Of a stretch of 43,586 bases of DNA, positions 30,471 to 37,930 are shown one piece after another. The translations under genes and the position numbers were made by a program. The DNA comes from a virus. The DNA is taken from the IMG/VR virus record IMGVR_UViG_3300019886_000009, positions 1 to 43,586 of that record; one strand, written 5' to 3'. Below the pieces are notes generated by a model, which was given only the letters and a program-made list of their open reading frames with translations, ran no database searches and had not been told where the DNA came from. Each line of letters opens with the position of its first letter. Position 1 is the first letter of the stretch.

Positions 30471-30498
30471 AGTTAATGCAACCGCCTAACGCTGTCAA
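30471..30498 (-). promoter_or_regulatory. Promoter of the HTH regulator with operator in the spacer
   Basis: Minus-strand TTGACA (30493-30498), 16-nt spacer, TTAACT (30471-30476). The spacer begins with GCGTTAGG, so an AGCGTTA site overlaps the -35 end. The expected transcription start is within one base of the ATG at 30463. This predicts autoregulation and a leaderless message. Confidence 0.65.
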
Positions 30499-30551
30499 TA
30501 GCTATTTTAATTATTTTCGCGCACGCGGATTTCGCGCTAAGATGGAGGCTT

Positions 30552-30684
30552 AGCGGGCCGAGGCAAATAGGTGGCATAGGAGCGAAAACCGCCTAGACGC
30601 TTCCTTCGGGAACGGCTGTGAAAATGCTTGCTCGATACTGAGGGGACTCGTGGGTAAATGCCTGCTCGGTATGGACGGCCCGCT
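30552..30684. ncRNA. Putative structured RNA or attP region beside integrase
   Basis: Four helices can be drawn: AGCGGGCCG/CGGCCCGCT closing the element (30552-30560 with 30676-30684), TAGGTGG/CCGCCTA (30568-30574 with 30589-30595), TTCC-TTCG-GGAA (30601-30612) and ATACTGAG/CTCGGTAT (30635-30642 with 30665-30672). Two 20-nt direct repeats (30622 and 30656) share 16 positions. The closing arm abuts the integrase stop. It could be an RNA on either strand, the integrase terminator, or attP with arm sites. The strand is not known. The remaining stretch 30499-30551 shows nothing else. Confidence 0.4.
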
Positions 30685-31737
30685 TTACTTCTTCCCACCC
30701 GGCCATGAAATCAGCCTCGAGCTCGGCTCCTGATCCAAGCACAGCTTTGTAATCGCCACGGCTTTCTTCTCAATGCGCTGCTTGCTGTATCGATCGCGCG
30801 TCCTCGTATCGCTGTGGCCAAAGATCTCCTGAAACATCTGGTCTGAGACGTTTGGATCGCTCAGCAGTTTGGTCCCGAAATGCGAGCGCATGTCGTAGAT
30901 GACAAAACCCTGCAGGCCGGCTTCTTTGAGGATCTTGCGCGCAGCCCCGTAGATGCCCTCCATTGGCCGGTTGAACTCGGGCTTAGATGGTGCTCTCTTG
31001 TCCACACGATGCGCGTAGTGAGGCAGGATGTAGTGCGTAGGCTCAGAGCCTCCCAGGTCCTCCCAGCGATGCAGCAGCCAACGCATGGAGCGCAGGGAGA
31101 GCCAATTGAGGGGAATGGTGCGGATGCGGAAATCGTTCTTGGTGCCCTCATTGACCGTGATGATGGGCGTGTCCTCATTCAGCAGCACATCCTCGCGTTT
31201 GAGGTGCCTCATCTCCCCAAAGCCCATGCCGGTGTTGGCCATCACGACCAGGCAGTGGCCGGCGAGCAGGCGTCGGGGCTTACTCGCATCCAGAGCAACC
31301 GCCAGCAGCCGGCGCTCCTCCTCTGGGCTCATGTTCTGCCTGACCTTCTTTTTCAGCGCAGGAAGCGGCCGGTAAACATCCTTGATGCGCTGCCAGACGT
31401 TGGCTTCTTTGAGGATGGGAGCGAGCACCGCCGACACCTCACCGTTGACCCTGACAGCGCAGCAAGCCTCACTGCGGTGGCGTTGGAAGGCCCGCACATG
31501 GCCGACGTGGAAATCTTTCAAGGTCAACTCCCCGAAGAACTCGGAGAGGGCTTTCGCATATTGCCGGTAGACACGCAAGGTTGAGGGTCGGATATACACG
31601 CTGTGATTTGTGATCCAAATTTGAGCGGCAACGGAAAAAGGCAACGAAGAATCAAGGGCCTGCATAGTTTCAAGATCGGTGCATGCTGAACAGTTTTCAT
31701 GATTCAGCGTATGCTGACGACGGTCGCAATAGTCCAT
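30685..31737 (-). CDS. int: Tyrosine integrase
   Basis: A 350-residue tyrosine recombinase. ATG at 31737 follows GGAGGT; a TTG at 31788 is less likely. The N-terminus holds a zinc-like cluster (CDRRQHTLNHENCSAC), then a core-binding SAM-like domain (SVYIRPSTLRVYRQYAKALS). In the catalytic domain the usual Arg I position in 'TGxR' reads TGMGFGEMRHL (Gly; Arg is five positions later). Lys lies in EGTKNDFRIR, the His-x2-Arg box reads YDMRSH (Tyr for His), then FGHSDTRTRDRYSK carries His and nucleophile Tyr. It would integrate the phage at a host attB. Altered Arg I/His spacing is noted as odd. Confidence 0.85.
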   Translation of the reverse strand: MDYCDRRQHTLNHENCSACTDLETMQALDSSLPFSVAAQIWITNHSVYIRPSTLRVYRQYAKALSEFFGELTLKDFHVGHVRAFQRHRSEACCAVRVNGEVSAVLAPILKEANVWQRIKDVYRPLPALKKKVRQNMSPEEERRLLAVALDASKPRRLLAGHCLVVMANTGMGFGEMRHLKREDVLLNEDTPIITVNEGTKNDFRIRTIPLNWLSLRSMRWLLHRWEDLGGSEPTHYILPHYAHRVDKRAPSKPEFNRPMEGIYGAARKILKEAGLQGFVIYDMRSHFGTKLLSDPNVSDQMFQEIFGHSDTRTRDRYSKQRIEKKAVAITKLCLDQEPSSRLISWPGGKK

Positions 31738-31863
31738 AACGAACGTACCTCCGCGCAAGTTACCTAGGTGGTATGAAGTGAACTCCAAGGGCTTGTGCGA
31801 GGACGATTAAAATAAGTGTACCCGGGCTTGAGGATGTGCCTGAAGCCTCGTTGTGGAACATAG

Positions 31864-31937
31864 CTTGCGGCTAAGTTATAAAAATGTCAATTAAATAATT
31901 AAACAGTGCTTGAAATAGCTTGGCCGCAAGGTATATT
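31864..31937 (+). promoter_or_regulatory. Promoter and inverted repeat between integrase and small rightward operon
   Basis: TTGAAA (31910-31915), 16-nt spacer, TATATT (31932-31937) face right. CTTGCGGC (31864-31871) and GCCGCAAG (31923-31930) are inverted copies; the second fills the promoter spacer. TAGCTTG also repeats at 31861 and 31916. The layout suggests a repressor bridging the divergent region. The AT-rich stretch 31738-31909 otherwise holds only the integrase leader; its promoter was not resolved. Confidence 0.55.
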
Positions 31938-31958
31938 CTGTGGGTGTTGGGAGGGATG

Positions 31959-32204
31959 ATGGACGCCAAAGAGATATATGAGGCAAAAGAACTGTGCGTG
32001 AACTTAGGTGAGTGTGCGGCGACATATTACCTCGTGCTCTTGATCAAGGAAGTAGAAGGCGAAAAGAAGACATTGAGGGAATATCGAAACGGTCATCGCG
32101 ACCACGCTAATCTTTGTGTCAACGGTCGCGTCTATCCGGGCCTCGGGCCGATGGATGACCGCTGCGATACCTGCCAGGCTGCGGATGAGATGCTGAAGCC
32201 ATGA
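31959..32204 (+). CDS. Small hypothetical protein of the rightward lysogeny operon
   Basis: An 81-residue protein; GGAGG five bases before the ATG at 31959 makes this the better of two adjacent ATGs. Helical N-terminal half (KEIYEAKELCVNLGECAATY), then LCVNGRVYPGLGPMDDRC and CDTC, a possible zinc site. It is the first gene after the TTGAAA/TATATT promoter, with a very short leader. Function unknown. Confidence 0.6.
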   Translation: MDAKEIYEAKELCVNLGECAATYYLVLLIKEVEGEKKTLREYRNGHRDHANLCVNGRVYPGLGPMDDRCDTCQAADEMLKP

Positions 32205-32347
32205 CCAAGAAAATCAGCGCAGCCTCTAAATTCGGTCGCAAGGGCGGCAAGGCGAGGGCGAAGGCGCTCACCAAGGCACAGCGAGTCGAGATTGCGCGTA
32301 AGGCTGGGATCGCGGGGGCGAAGAAGAGATGGGGGAAGAAATGCTAA
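32201..32347 (+). CDS. 48-residue basic DNA-binding-like protein
   Basis: Starts in ATGA overlap. About one third Lys/Arg, with FGRKGGKARAKALT and EIARKAGIAGAKKRWGKK, a repeated 'GGKARA.AL...R.EIA.KAG..RW' form known from tiny phage and plasmid proteins. Probably binds nucleic acid. Confidence 0.65.
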   Translation: MTKKISAASKFGRKGGKARAKALTKAQRVEIARKAGIAGAKKRWGKKC

Positions 32348-32517
32348 ATTGTGCCGATACCGAAGGCAAAGTCGTCGTTCTTTATAGGGAGTTGATCCGC
32401 GAAAGGGAAATGCTCGCACTCCGGATTTGGGAGATTGATAGAGCTATAGAGGCGATGAGGGTATTCATACGCGAACAGCCGGAGATTCAGACGGAGCCAA
32501 AAGAAGCGGAGGGGTGA
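32341..32517 (+). CDS. 58-residue coiled-coil protein
   Basis: Helical protein (REREMLALRIWEIDRAIEAM) with an acidic end. GGGGGAAG before the ATG at 32341 favours it over the in-frame ATG at 32329. Overlaps the preceding gene by 7 nt. Function unknown. Confidence 0.55.
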   Translation: MLNCADTEGKVVVLYRELIREREMLALRIWEIDRAIEAMRVFIREQPEIQTEPKEAEG

Positions 32518-32520
32518 ACA

Positions 32521-32601
32521 GTGAGATACGTTATCAGGGTGGTTGATGGCAAAAGCGCGGATGCTAGCCAGCAAACGCCCCCGGTTGCCCCGCCCGCATA
32601 A
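32521..32601 (+). CDS. 26-residue peptide
   Basis: GTG start with GGAGGGG upstream; product MRYVIRVVDGKSADASQQTP plus PPVAPPA. It ends 6 nt before the late promoter at 32608. Short, but the ribosome site is strong. Confidence 0.4.
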   Translation: MRYVIRVVDGKSADASQQTPPVAPPA

Positions 32602-32607
32602 ATTATT

Positions 32608-32635
32608 TTGACTGCACTAATAAATCATGTACTAT
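32608..32635 (+). promoter_or_regulatory. Sigma70-type late promoter P32608
   Basis: TTGACT (32608-32613), a 16-nt spacer beginning GCACTAATAAATC, TACTAT (32630-32635), then CTGCG. Near-copy of P16919. It heads the terminase-capsid cluster. The 106-nt leader before 32742 can form a GCCGGAC/GTCGGGC hairpin with one mismatch and GGGC/GCCC pairs, but no T-run. Confidence 0.75.
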
Positions 32636-32741
32636 CTGCGTCGTTAGCTCCTCGGTAGTGCTTTACCTGATGCCGGACACAGGATAACGTCGGGCGCCAA
32701 TTAAGGCCCTGCCCTTGGAGTCTCTAAAACCCCAATAAACC

Positions 32742-33056
32742 ATGGCATCTAATACCAAAGTCACCAACTTAACAGGCGGACGCAGAATCAAGCGCAGTCA
32801 AGCAATTGGCCGCGTGGAGCACTGCGTTTCAGTCTGGGTTGAATACGGCATTTCCATCCGTGACCTGACGCTGGCTGAGTCGATAGCAGCAAGATCGGCG
32901 CAAACCAAACTCTATCCCTCTCCGCCATTTGCCGAGCAGCCTGGGCTGGTTTACCGCGTGCCGGATTATATGCAGGCCGCACACAGGCGCAGCCTGCAGC
33001 TTATCGGCGCGGCGAATCAGTTCTGGCCAAAGAAGCCGATTGTGCAGCCAGCATGA
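32742..33056 (+). CDS. Hypothetical protein before terminase genes
   Basis: A 104-residue basic protein starting MASNTKVTNLTGGRRIKRSQ, then VWVEYGISIRDLTLAESIAA and a Pro/Trp-containing C-terminus. No ribosome site; the start context is AATAAACCATG. As the first gene after the late promoter it may be a packaging or late-regulation factor, by position only. The 82-nt gap downstream holds a perfect palindrome GCAACGTTGC at 33104-33113. Confidence 0.55.
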   Translation: MASNTKVTNLTGGRRIKRSQAIGRVEHCVSVWVEYGISIRDLTLAESIAARSAQTKLYPSPPFAEQPGLVYRVPDYMQAAHRRSLQLIGAANQFWPKKPIVQPA

Positions 33057-33138
33057 AACCTAGGGGGTAGGGGGTGAGGAAGCCAAATCAAGCGCATTTA
33101 ACCGCAACGTTGCAACTCGGGAATAAGAAGGGAAACTG

Positions 33139-33600
33139 ATGGCTGATGAAGCAAATATCGGAAGGCCATCAAGCTACACCGAAGCAACCGCTGAAGCTAT
33201 ATGCGAACGGCTTGCAAGTGGTGAGTCGCTCCGCAAGATATGTGCCTCTGAAGGAATGCCGTCTCAGCCTACAGTGTTCAAGTGGATCAAGGATGTTCCT
33301 GACTTCGCTAAGCAGTACGCGAGCGCGCGCGAAGCCCAGATGGAGCACATGGCTGAAGAGATTCTGGCTATCTCTGATGAGGCCAGCGGCGACACAATCG
33401 TAACCGAGACAGGCGCCAAGCCTGACAGCGAATGGATTCAACGCTCTAAGCTGCGTGTCGATACCCGCAAATGGCTCATGAGCAAGATGGCTCCCAAGAA
33501 GTACGGCGACAAGGTCGAGCAGTTCATCAGCGGGCCTGATGGCGGTCCAATCCAGCAGGCAATAACAGTTGAGTTTGTGAAGCCTGGAAATGTCAGCTAA
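33139..33600 (+). CDS. Terminase small subunit
   Basis: A 153-residue protein with an HTH near the start (RLASGESLRKICASEGMPSQ, PTVFKWIKDVPDF), a helical oligomerisation region (REAQMEHMAEEILAISDEAS) and WIQRSKLRVDTRKWLMSKMA then KKYGDKVEQ. These are hallmarks of a common phage small terminase type, which binds pac/cos DNA and starts packaging. AAGGGA precedes the ATG. The large subunit gene overlaps by 11 nt. Confidence 0.9.
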   Translation: MADEANIGRPSSYTEATAEAICERLASGESLRKICASEGMPSQPTVFKWIKDVPDFAKQYASAREAQMEHMAEEILAISDEASGDTIVTETGAKPDSEWIQRSKLRVDTRKWLMSKMAPKKYGDKVEQFISGPDGGPIQQAITVEFVKPGNVS

Positions 33601-34873
33601 AGTTCAATTCCTCGATAAGCTGTCCTTTCTGTTCGAGCATCATCCCTATAAGACGCTCTTTGGGGGGCGCGATGGGGTCAAGTCGTGGTCGATAGCTCAA
33701 GCGCTCCTGCTTTTAGGGACAGGCAGTATCCCGGGTTGGCCTGACCCGTTGCGTATCCTCTGTGGGCGCGAAACAATGGACTCAATTCGCGAGTCTGTCC
33801 ATCAATTGCTCACCGACCAAATCGTTCGCTTGGGACTCGAGCAGTTTTATACCCCTCTCCAATCAGAGATAAGAGGGAAGAACGGAACAGAGTTTGTTTT
33901 CTGCGGTTTGCGGAAGCAGACGGTCAGTTCCATTAAGTCCTACGAGGCGATTGACATATTTTGGGGCGAGGAAGCCTCAACAGTCAGCCGGCGCTCACTC
34001 ACTATTCTCCTGCCGACGATCAGAAAGCCCAGATCAGAGATTTGGTGGTCTCTTAATCCCGACCTGGAGACCGATCCGGTTTATCAGGATTTTGTCATTA
34101 ACCCGCCGAAGGGTGCCGTTACCGTCAAGACCAGCTACCACGACAATAACTGGCTGAGCGAAGAGTCCAATCAGAAGATCCAAACACTAAAGGAACGCGA
34201 TCCGGACACGTTCCACCACGTCTATGAAGGCGCTACGCGCTCCACGGTTGAAGGCGCGATCTACAAGCAGGAAATACAGGCATCAGAGCGTGATGGGCGC
34301 ATTCGGTCAGTACCGTATGAGCCCACAATGCCGGTCGATACATTCTGGGATCTAGGCTTTGCCGATCGAGTGAGTATCTGGGCAGCGCAGCGCACGCCAT
34401 TTGAGATTCGCATTCTCCGTTACTTCGAGGCTGATCACCAAGCAATCGATTATTACCTTCGCGAGATGCAGACCTGGGGATACGTGTTCGGGACGTGCTA
34501 TTTGCCGTGGGATGGCGGCACACGCAACCTCGGCACGGGCAAGTCAATAGAAGAGTTAATGCGCATGAAGGGGTTCAATGTCAGAGTTAACCGCCAATTG
34601 AGTGTAGCTGATGGGATAAATGCGACGCGGACACTCTTTCCGCAGCTGTACTTCGATGCAGTCCTGTGTGCGGACGGGTTGCAATATCTGAGGCGCTACC
34701 AGTGGGGCCCACCGACGGCGCTGGGCGTTCCACGCAGCCAGCCATTGCATGACGATGCCAGCCACCCCGCAGACGCGCTCAGAACGCTGGCGATAGGGAT
34801 CAAAGAGCAGGAGCGCAAGTATGATCCGCCTGCCCCGCAAACCTATTACGGCTCAGATGGATGGATGGCATAG
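33590..34873 (+). CDS. Terminase large subunit
   Basis: A 427-residue ATPase-nuclease. Walker A-type GGRDGVKS is at residues 25-32, Walker B IDIFWGEEA near 122-130, then the WWSLNP coupling-type motif, and the RNase H-like nuclease domain begins at FWDLGFADRVSIW near residue 250 with further acidic sites, including HDDASHPADALR at the end. The motor translocates DNA into the prohead and cuts headfuls. Typical length. Asp instead of Gly/Ser in the Walker A loop is unusual but its frame is intact. Confidence 0.9.
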   Translation: MSAKVQFLDKLSFLFEHHPYKTLFGGRDGVKSWSIAQALLLLGTGSIPGWPDPLRILCGRETMDSIRESVHQLLTDQIVRLGLEQFYTPLQSEIRGKNGTEFVFCGLRKQTVSSIKSYEAIDIFWGEEASTVSRRSLTILLPTIRKPRSEIWWSLNPDLETDPVYQDFVINPPKGAVTVKTSYHDNNWLSEESNQKIQTLKERDPDTFHHVYEGATRSTVEGAIYKQEIQASERDGRIRSVPYEPTMPVDTFWDLGFADRVSIWAAQRTPFEIRILRYFEADHQAIDYYLREMQTWGYVFGTCYLPWDGGTRNLGTGKSIEELMRMKGFNVRVNRQLSVADGINATRTLFPQLYFDAVLCADGLQYLRRYQWGPPTALGVPRSQPLHDDASHPADALRTLAIGIKEQERKYDPPAPQTYYGSDGWMA

Positions 34874-34970
34874 GTTTCGGTGCAAGGCGAGAAACGGCCC
34901 CGTCCGCACGAATCTTGCATTAAACGAGGGAACAACGTCAGCCCCGCCGGAAGATACAAAGGAGGAAATC

Positions 34971-35285
34971 ATGGATGAAGTAGTCAAGGCACCAGTTGCA
35001 CCGAGCCTAACCCAAGCAAACGCACCAGCAACGGCTTTCCCGCGCCCCGTTCCGCCAGCGCAGCCTTCACCCGTTGCGCCGAAGGCGGTAGTGGCACCCG
35101 CGCCGCGGATCGCGCCTCCCTATGCGGGCAAGACGGTGACTTCAGTCAAGACCTCCCAGGTCGCGTCGATCTTCGTGGTCGACATCCTCTTCAGCGACAA
35201 CACCCATTACTTCATCAAGAACCATCAGGGCGTCATCGAGGTTGGCGGTACCGCTGACATGAGCACCGGGACGAGGTTGAACTAG
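34971..35285 (+). CDS. Hypothetical late protein
   Basis: A 104-residue protein; AAGGAGG with perfect spacing sets the ATG at 34971, though the frame stays open upstream into the terminase gene. Pro/Ala-rich N-terminal half (FPRPVPPAQPSPVAPKA), then a small beta domain (VASIFVVDILFSDNTHYFIK). Between terminase and portal, so perhaps a head protein. Function unknown. The span 34874-34970 holds no other feature. Confidence 0.65.
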   Translation: MDEVVKAPVAPSLTQANAPATAFPRPVPPAQPSPVAPKAVVAPAPRIAPPYAGKTVTSVKTSQVASIFVVDILFSDNTHYFIKNHQGVIEVGGTADMSTGTRLN

Positions 35286-35297
35286 GGCGTGGAACCA

Positions 35298-35489
35298 ATG
35301 GAGTCACTGATTCATGGCCAAAAGCACACCAGCACCGAAACCCGCGAAGCTGCCCAAGTCCGCTCCGAGGCTAAGCGCATCCACAGCCTCCTCTATCCGC
35401 GCGAAAGTTTCCAAGGCGATGGGCAAGTGTTGACTTTCGCCAACGGCTGCCCAGTGCTGAGCGAAGGCCCGCAGGTGGATGATCTGTGA
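35298..35489 (+). CDS. Small hypothetical protein before portal
   Basis: A 63-residue protein whose stop overlaps the portal start (GTGA). It begins MESLIHGQKHTSTETREAAQ and is polar and helical. A competing frame, 35314-35433, encodes a 39-residue basic peptide (MAKSTPAPKPAKLPKSAPRL onward), typical of small phage proteins. Which is translated cannot be decided here; the coupling favours the longer one. Confidence 0.45.
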   Translation: MESLIHGQKHTSTETREAAQVRSEAKRIHSLLYPRESFQGDGQVLTFANGCPVLSEGPQVDDL

Positions 35490-37663
35490 CCGTTGCAACC
35501 GCCGACGATATCGAACTCGATGCAAAGAAGGTGCTCGACTTCCTCGCCACTGCACGCAAGCGTTTTGCTGCGGCGGCCGAGGATGAGCGCGAACTGCGTG
35601 ACAAGTTCAATGACGACTTGAGATTCGCATCGCCTGACGGCGAGGATCAGTGGGATGTGAAGCTAAAGCAAGAACGCGATGCGGCCAGGCGCCCAGCCCT
35701 GACATTCCCTCGCTGCCACATCTTCGTCCAGCAAGTCTCGAACGAAGCCCGCCAGAATAAGCCTCAAGTCAAGTATGCAGTGAGCGATGGAGGCGACAAA
35801 GACACCGCCGATGTGATGGAAGGGCTGGCGCGGTACATCCAGTACAGCTCAGATGCGCAGGTGGCATATGAGACGGCCGTCGAGTACTCTGCTGGCGGAT
35901 CATTCGGCTATTACCGCTTCTTGACCGATTACTGCGATGATGACTCGGACGATTTAGACCTCAAGATTGTGCCAGTGCTCGATCCGACCACCATCTACGG
36001 GCGCCTTGTTCCCGCCATCTTCGGACGCCAGCCCAAATACTGGTTTGTGGTCGAGGATATTCCCAAGGATGAGTTCAAGCTCACATATCCCGATTCTGAC
36101 TTGGCCTCTCTGACATGGTCTGAGGCAGAGGACGGCAGCCCCGGTTGGATAGGCTCCGAGACCGTCCGCATCGCCGAATACTGGTGGGTAGAAGAGAAGC
36201 GCACCAAGGGCAAGCGTCGCCCTGAAATCACCATTAAGATGTGCAAGACAAACGGCTTCGAGATCCTGCCCGGCAATGACGGAGAAACGTCAGAGACCAC
36301 TTGGCCGGGCACCAAATGCAACATCATTCCTGTGCTCGGCAAGCAGATGATCCGCGAAGGCAAGCCGAAGTTGTCATCTGTCGTCCGCCCGCAAAAGAGC
36401 GCACAGCAGCTTATCAATTACAGCAAATCGCGCATTGCAGAGACGCTTGCGCAGTCGCCCGTGTCGCCTTGGATCGCGGTCGAGGGGCAGCTTGCAGGCT
36501 ATGAGCAGCAGTGGATGGCGTCGAACACTAACCCTGTCGCCGCGCTTATGTACAAGGCCGTCGATGTAGCAGGCAGGCCCGCGCCGCCACCCCAACGGCA
36601 AGTCTATGAACCGCCGATTCAGTCGCTCTCTGGCTTCATCATGCAGGAAATCGACGACATGAAGGCGACCACAGGCATCTATGATGCCTCGCTCGGCAGT
36701 CAGGGCAATGAAACCAGCGGCAAGGGCATTCTCGCTCGCCAGCAACAGACAAACCTGTCCACCATGCACTTTATGGACAACCTTGAACGCTCATTCAAGC
36801 AGGCTGGCGAGGTCATGGGCGAGCTTATCCCCAAGATTTACGATGCAGCCCGCACCATCAAGATCCTCGGCCCCGATGAGGCGCAGAAAGTCGTCCAGAT
36901 CAACCAGCAGCACAAGGACGAGAACGGCAAAGACAAGCACTATGACCTCGCAGGCACCAAGGGTAGCTGGGTAGTCACGATGGGCCGCTCGTATTCATCG
37001 AAGCGCATGGAATCCTTCGACATGATGCAGTCAGTATTGGCGAGCCAGCCCGGCTTGATCAATGTCATTGGTGACATCTTCTTTGGAAGCTCGGACCTGG
37101 CCGGTGCTGATCAGATGGCGGAGCGGTTTAAGAAGATGCTGCCGCCGAACTTGCAGGATCAGGGCGATGGCGAGCAGATTCCACCGCAGGCGCAGGCCGC
37201 AATACAGCAGCTACAGCAAGCCCATCAGGCCCTTAATGCTCATGCGCAGAACCTCGAGAAGCAGCTTGGCCAGATGCAGTTCGAGAAAACGGCGAAAACC
37301 GTCGAGCATCAAGGGAAGCTGGAAGAGATCGCAGCCAAGTATCAGGCAGACATGGCGCTCGAGGACAAGAAGCTGCTCGCGCAAATCACCATTGCCGAGA
37401 TTGGAACGAAGGCGCAGATTGTGAGCGACAGAGAGGCTGATAGGCGTGCTCTAGAGGCTCAGTTCCATGATCAAGCACACGACGTCGCGCTGGCCGCTGT
37501 AGGCCACCAGCAGGCTCAGGACATGGCGGCGCAGCAGGCTGGCCATCAGCAGGATGCAGCGGCGCAACAGGCCGATGCGCAGAGCCAGCAGAGCGCTCAG
37601 GATGCGGCACAGAGCCAAGCTCAGCAGGAACAGGCCGCGCAGCAGCAACAGGATGGACAGTAG
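35486..37663 (+). CDS. P22-like portal protein
   Basis: A 725-residue portal, the size of P22 gp1. P22-type features: RRPALTFPRCHIFVQQVSNE near residue 70, DVMEGLARYIQYSSDAQVAY near 112, and PVLDPTTIYG near 165. The C-terminal 130 residues form a long coiled coil that becomes an Ala/Gln run, corresponding to the P22 barrel that reaches into the head. It forms the dodecameric DNA channel. GTG start overlaps the previous stop. Confidence 0.9.
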   Translation: MTVATADDIELDAKKVLDFLATARKRFAAAAEDERELRDKFNDDLRFASPDGEDQWDVKLKQERDAARRPALTFPRCHIFVQQVSNEARQNKPQVKYAVSDGGDKDTADVMEGLARYIQYSSDAQVAYETAVEYSAGGSFGYYRFLTDYCDDDSDDLDLKIVPVLDPTTIYGRLVPAIFGRQPKYWFVVEDIPKDEFKLTYPDSDLASLTWSEAEDGSPGWIGSETVRIAEYWWVEEKRTKGKRRPEITIKMCKTNGFEILPGNDGETSETTWPGTKCNIIPVLGKQMIREGKPKLSSVVRPQKSAQQLINYSKSRIAETLAQSPVSPWIAVEGQLAGYEQQWMASNTNPVAALMYKAVDVAGRPAPPPQRQVYEPPIQSLSGFIMQEIDDMKATTGIYDASLGSQGNETSGKGILARQQQTNLSTMHFMDNLERSFKQAGEVMGELIPKIYDAARTIKILGPDEAQKVVQINQQHKDENGKDKHYDLAGTKGSWVVTMGRSYSSKRMESFDMMQSVLASQPGLINVIGDIFFGSSDLAGADQMAERFKKMLPPNLQDQGDGEQIPPQAQAAIQQLQQAHQALNAHAQNLEKQLGQMQFEKTAKTVEHQGKLEEIAAKYQADMALEDKKLLAQITIAEIGTKAQIVSDREADRRALEAQFHDQAHDVALAAVGHQQAQDMAAQQAGHQQDAAAQQADAQSQQSAQDAAQSQAQQEQAAQQQQDGQ

Positions 37664-37726
37664 GTTGAGCCGTTTCATTTATTCAGCCGAAAGGGCGGGG
37701 CGGGCGGAATCCGTAGAGGTCTAGCT

Positions 37727-37891
37727 ATGGACCAACGTGGCTTTAGCGCCACCAACCTACATGTTCACTTCGAAATCGGCACAGGCACAACAAGAAGGGG
37801 CAGCGCAATAACCTGCCCTACGCCTGAAAAGGAAAGGCTAGTTGTTGTCACCCCCGCAACGCGACTCCGGAGATGGGGACCTTCGCGTTAG
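37727..37891 (+). CDS. Possible 54-residue peptide
   Basis: ATG with AGAGGT upstream; product starts MDQRGFSATNLHVHFEIGTG and becomes Arg-rich. It lies in the gap after the portal gene and its end overlaps the large hairpin at 37836. No family. Uncertain. Confidence 0.3.
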   Translation: MDQRGFSATNLHVHFEIGTGTTRRGSAITCPTPEKERLVVVTPATRLRRWGPSR

Positions 37892-37910
37892 CCCCGAACA
37901 ACAACCAGCC
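37836..37910. other. Large nested hairpin after portal gene
   Basis: GGCTAGTTGTTGT (37836-37848) pairs with ACAACAACCAGCC (37898-37910), 12 of 13 bases. Inside, AACGCGA (37858-37864) pairs with TCGCGTT (37883-37889). No T-run follows, so it is not a simple terminator. It could tune portal versus scaffold/coat message levels. Confidence 0.5.
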
Positions 37911-37930
37911 CTGCACCCAAGTTTATCAGT

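Noticed and set aside
30552-30684. Retron or diversity-generating element RNA
   Set aside because: No reverse transcriptase gene in the window and no template/variable repeat pair.
32636-32741. tRNA in the P32608 leader, because a D-arm-like TAGCTCCTCGGTAG occurs
   Set aside because: No T arm, no matching acceptor stem and no anticodon stem.
33104-33113. Palindrome GCAACGTTGC as cos or pac site
   Set aside because: Only 10 bp, no evidence for cut ends; the circular permutation suggests headful packaging with an unknown pac site.
34821-34970. Extended start of the protein at 34971
   Set aside because: It lies inside the terminase end and untypical sequence; AAGGAGG sits exactly before 34971.
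35304-35610. Leftward frames opposite the portal start
   Set aside because: Shadows of the portal and its coupled upstream gene, without ribosome sites.
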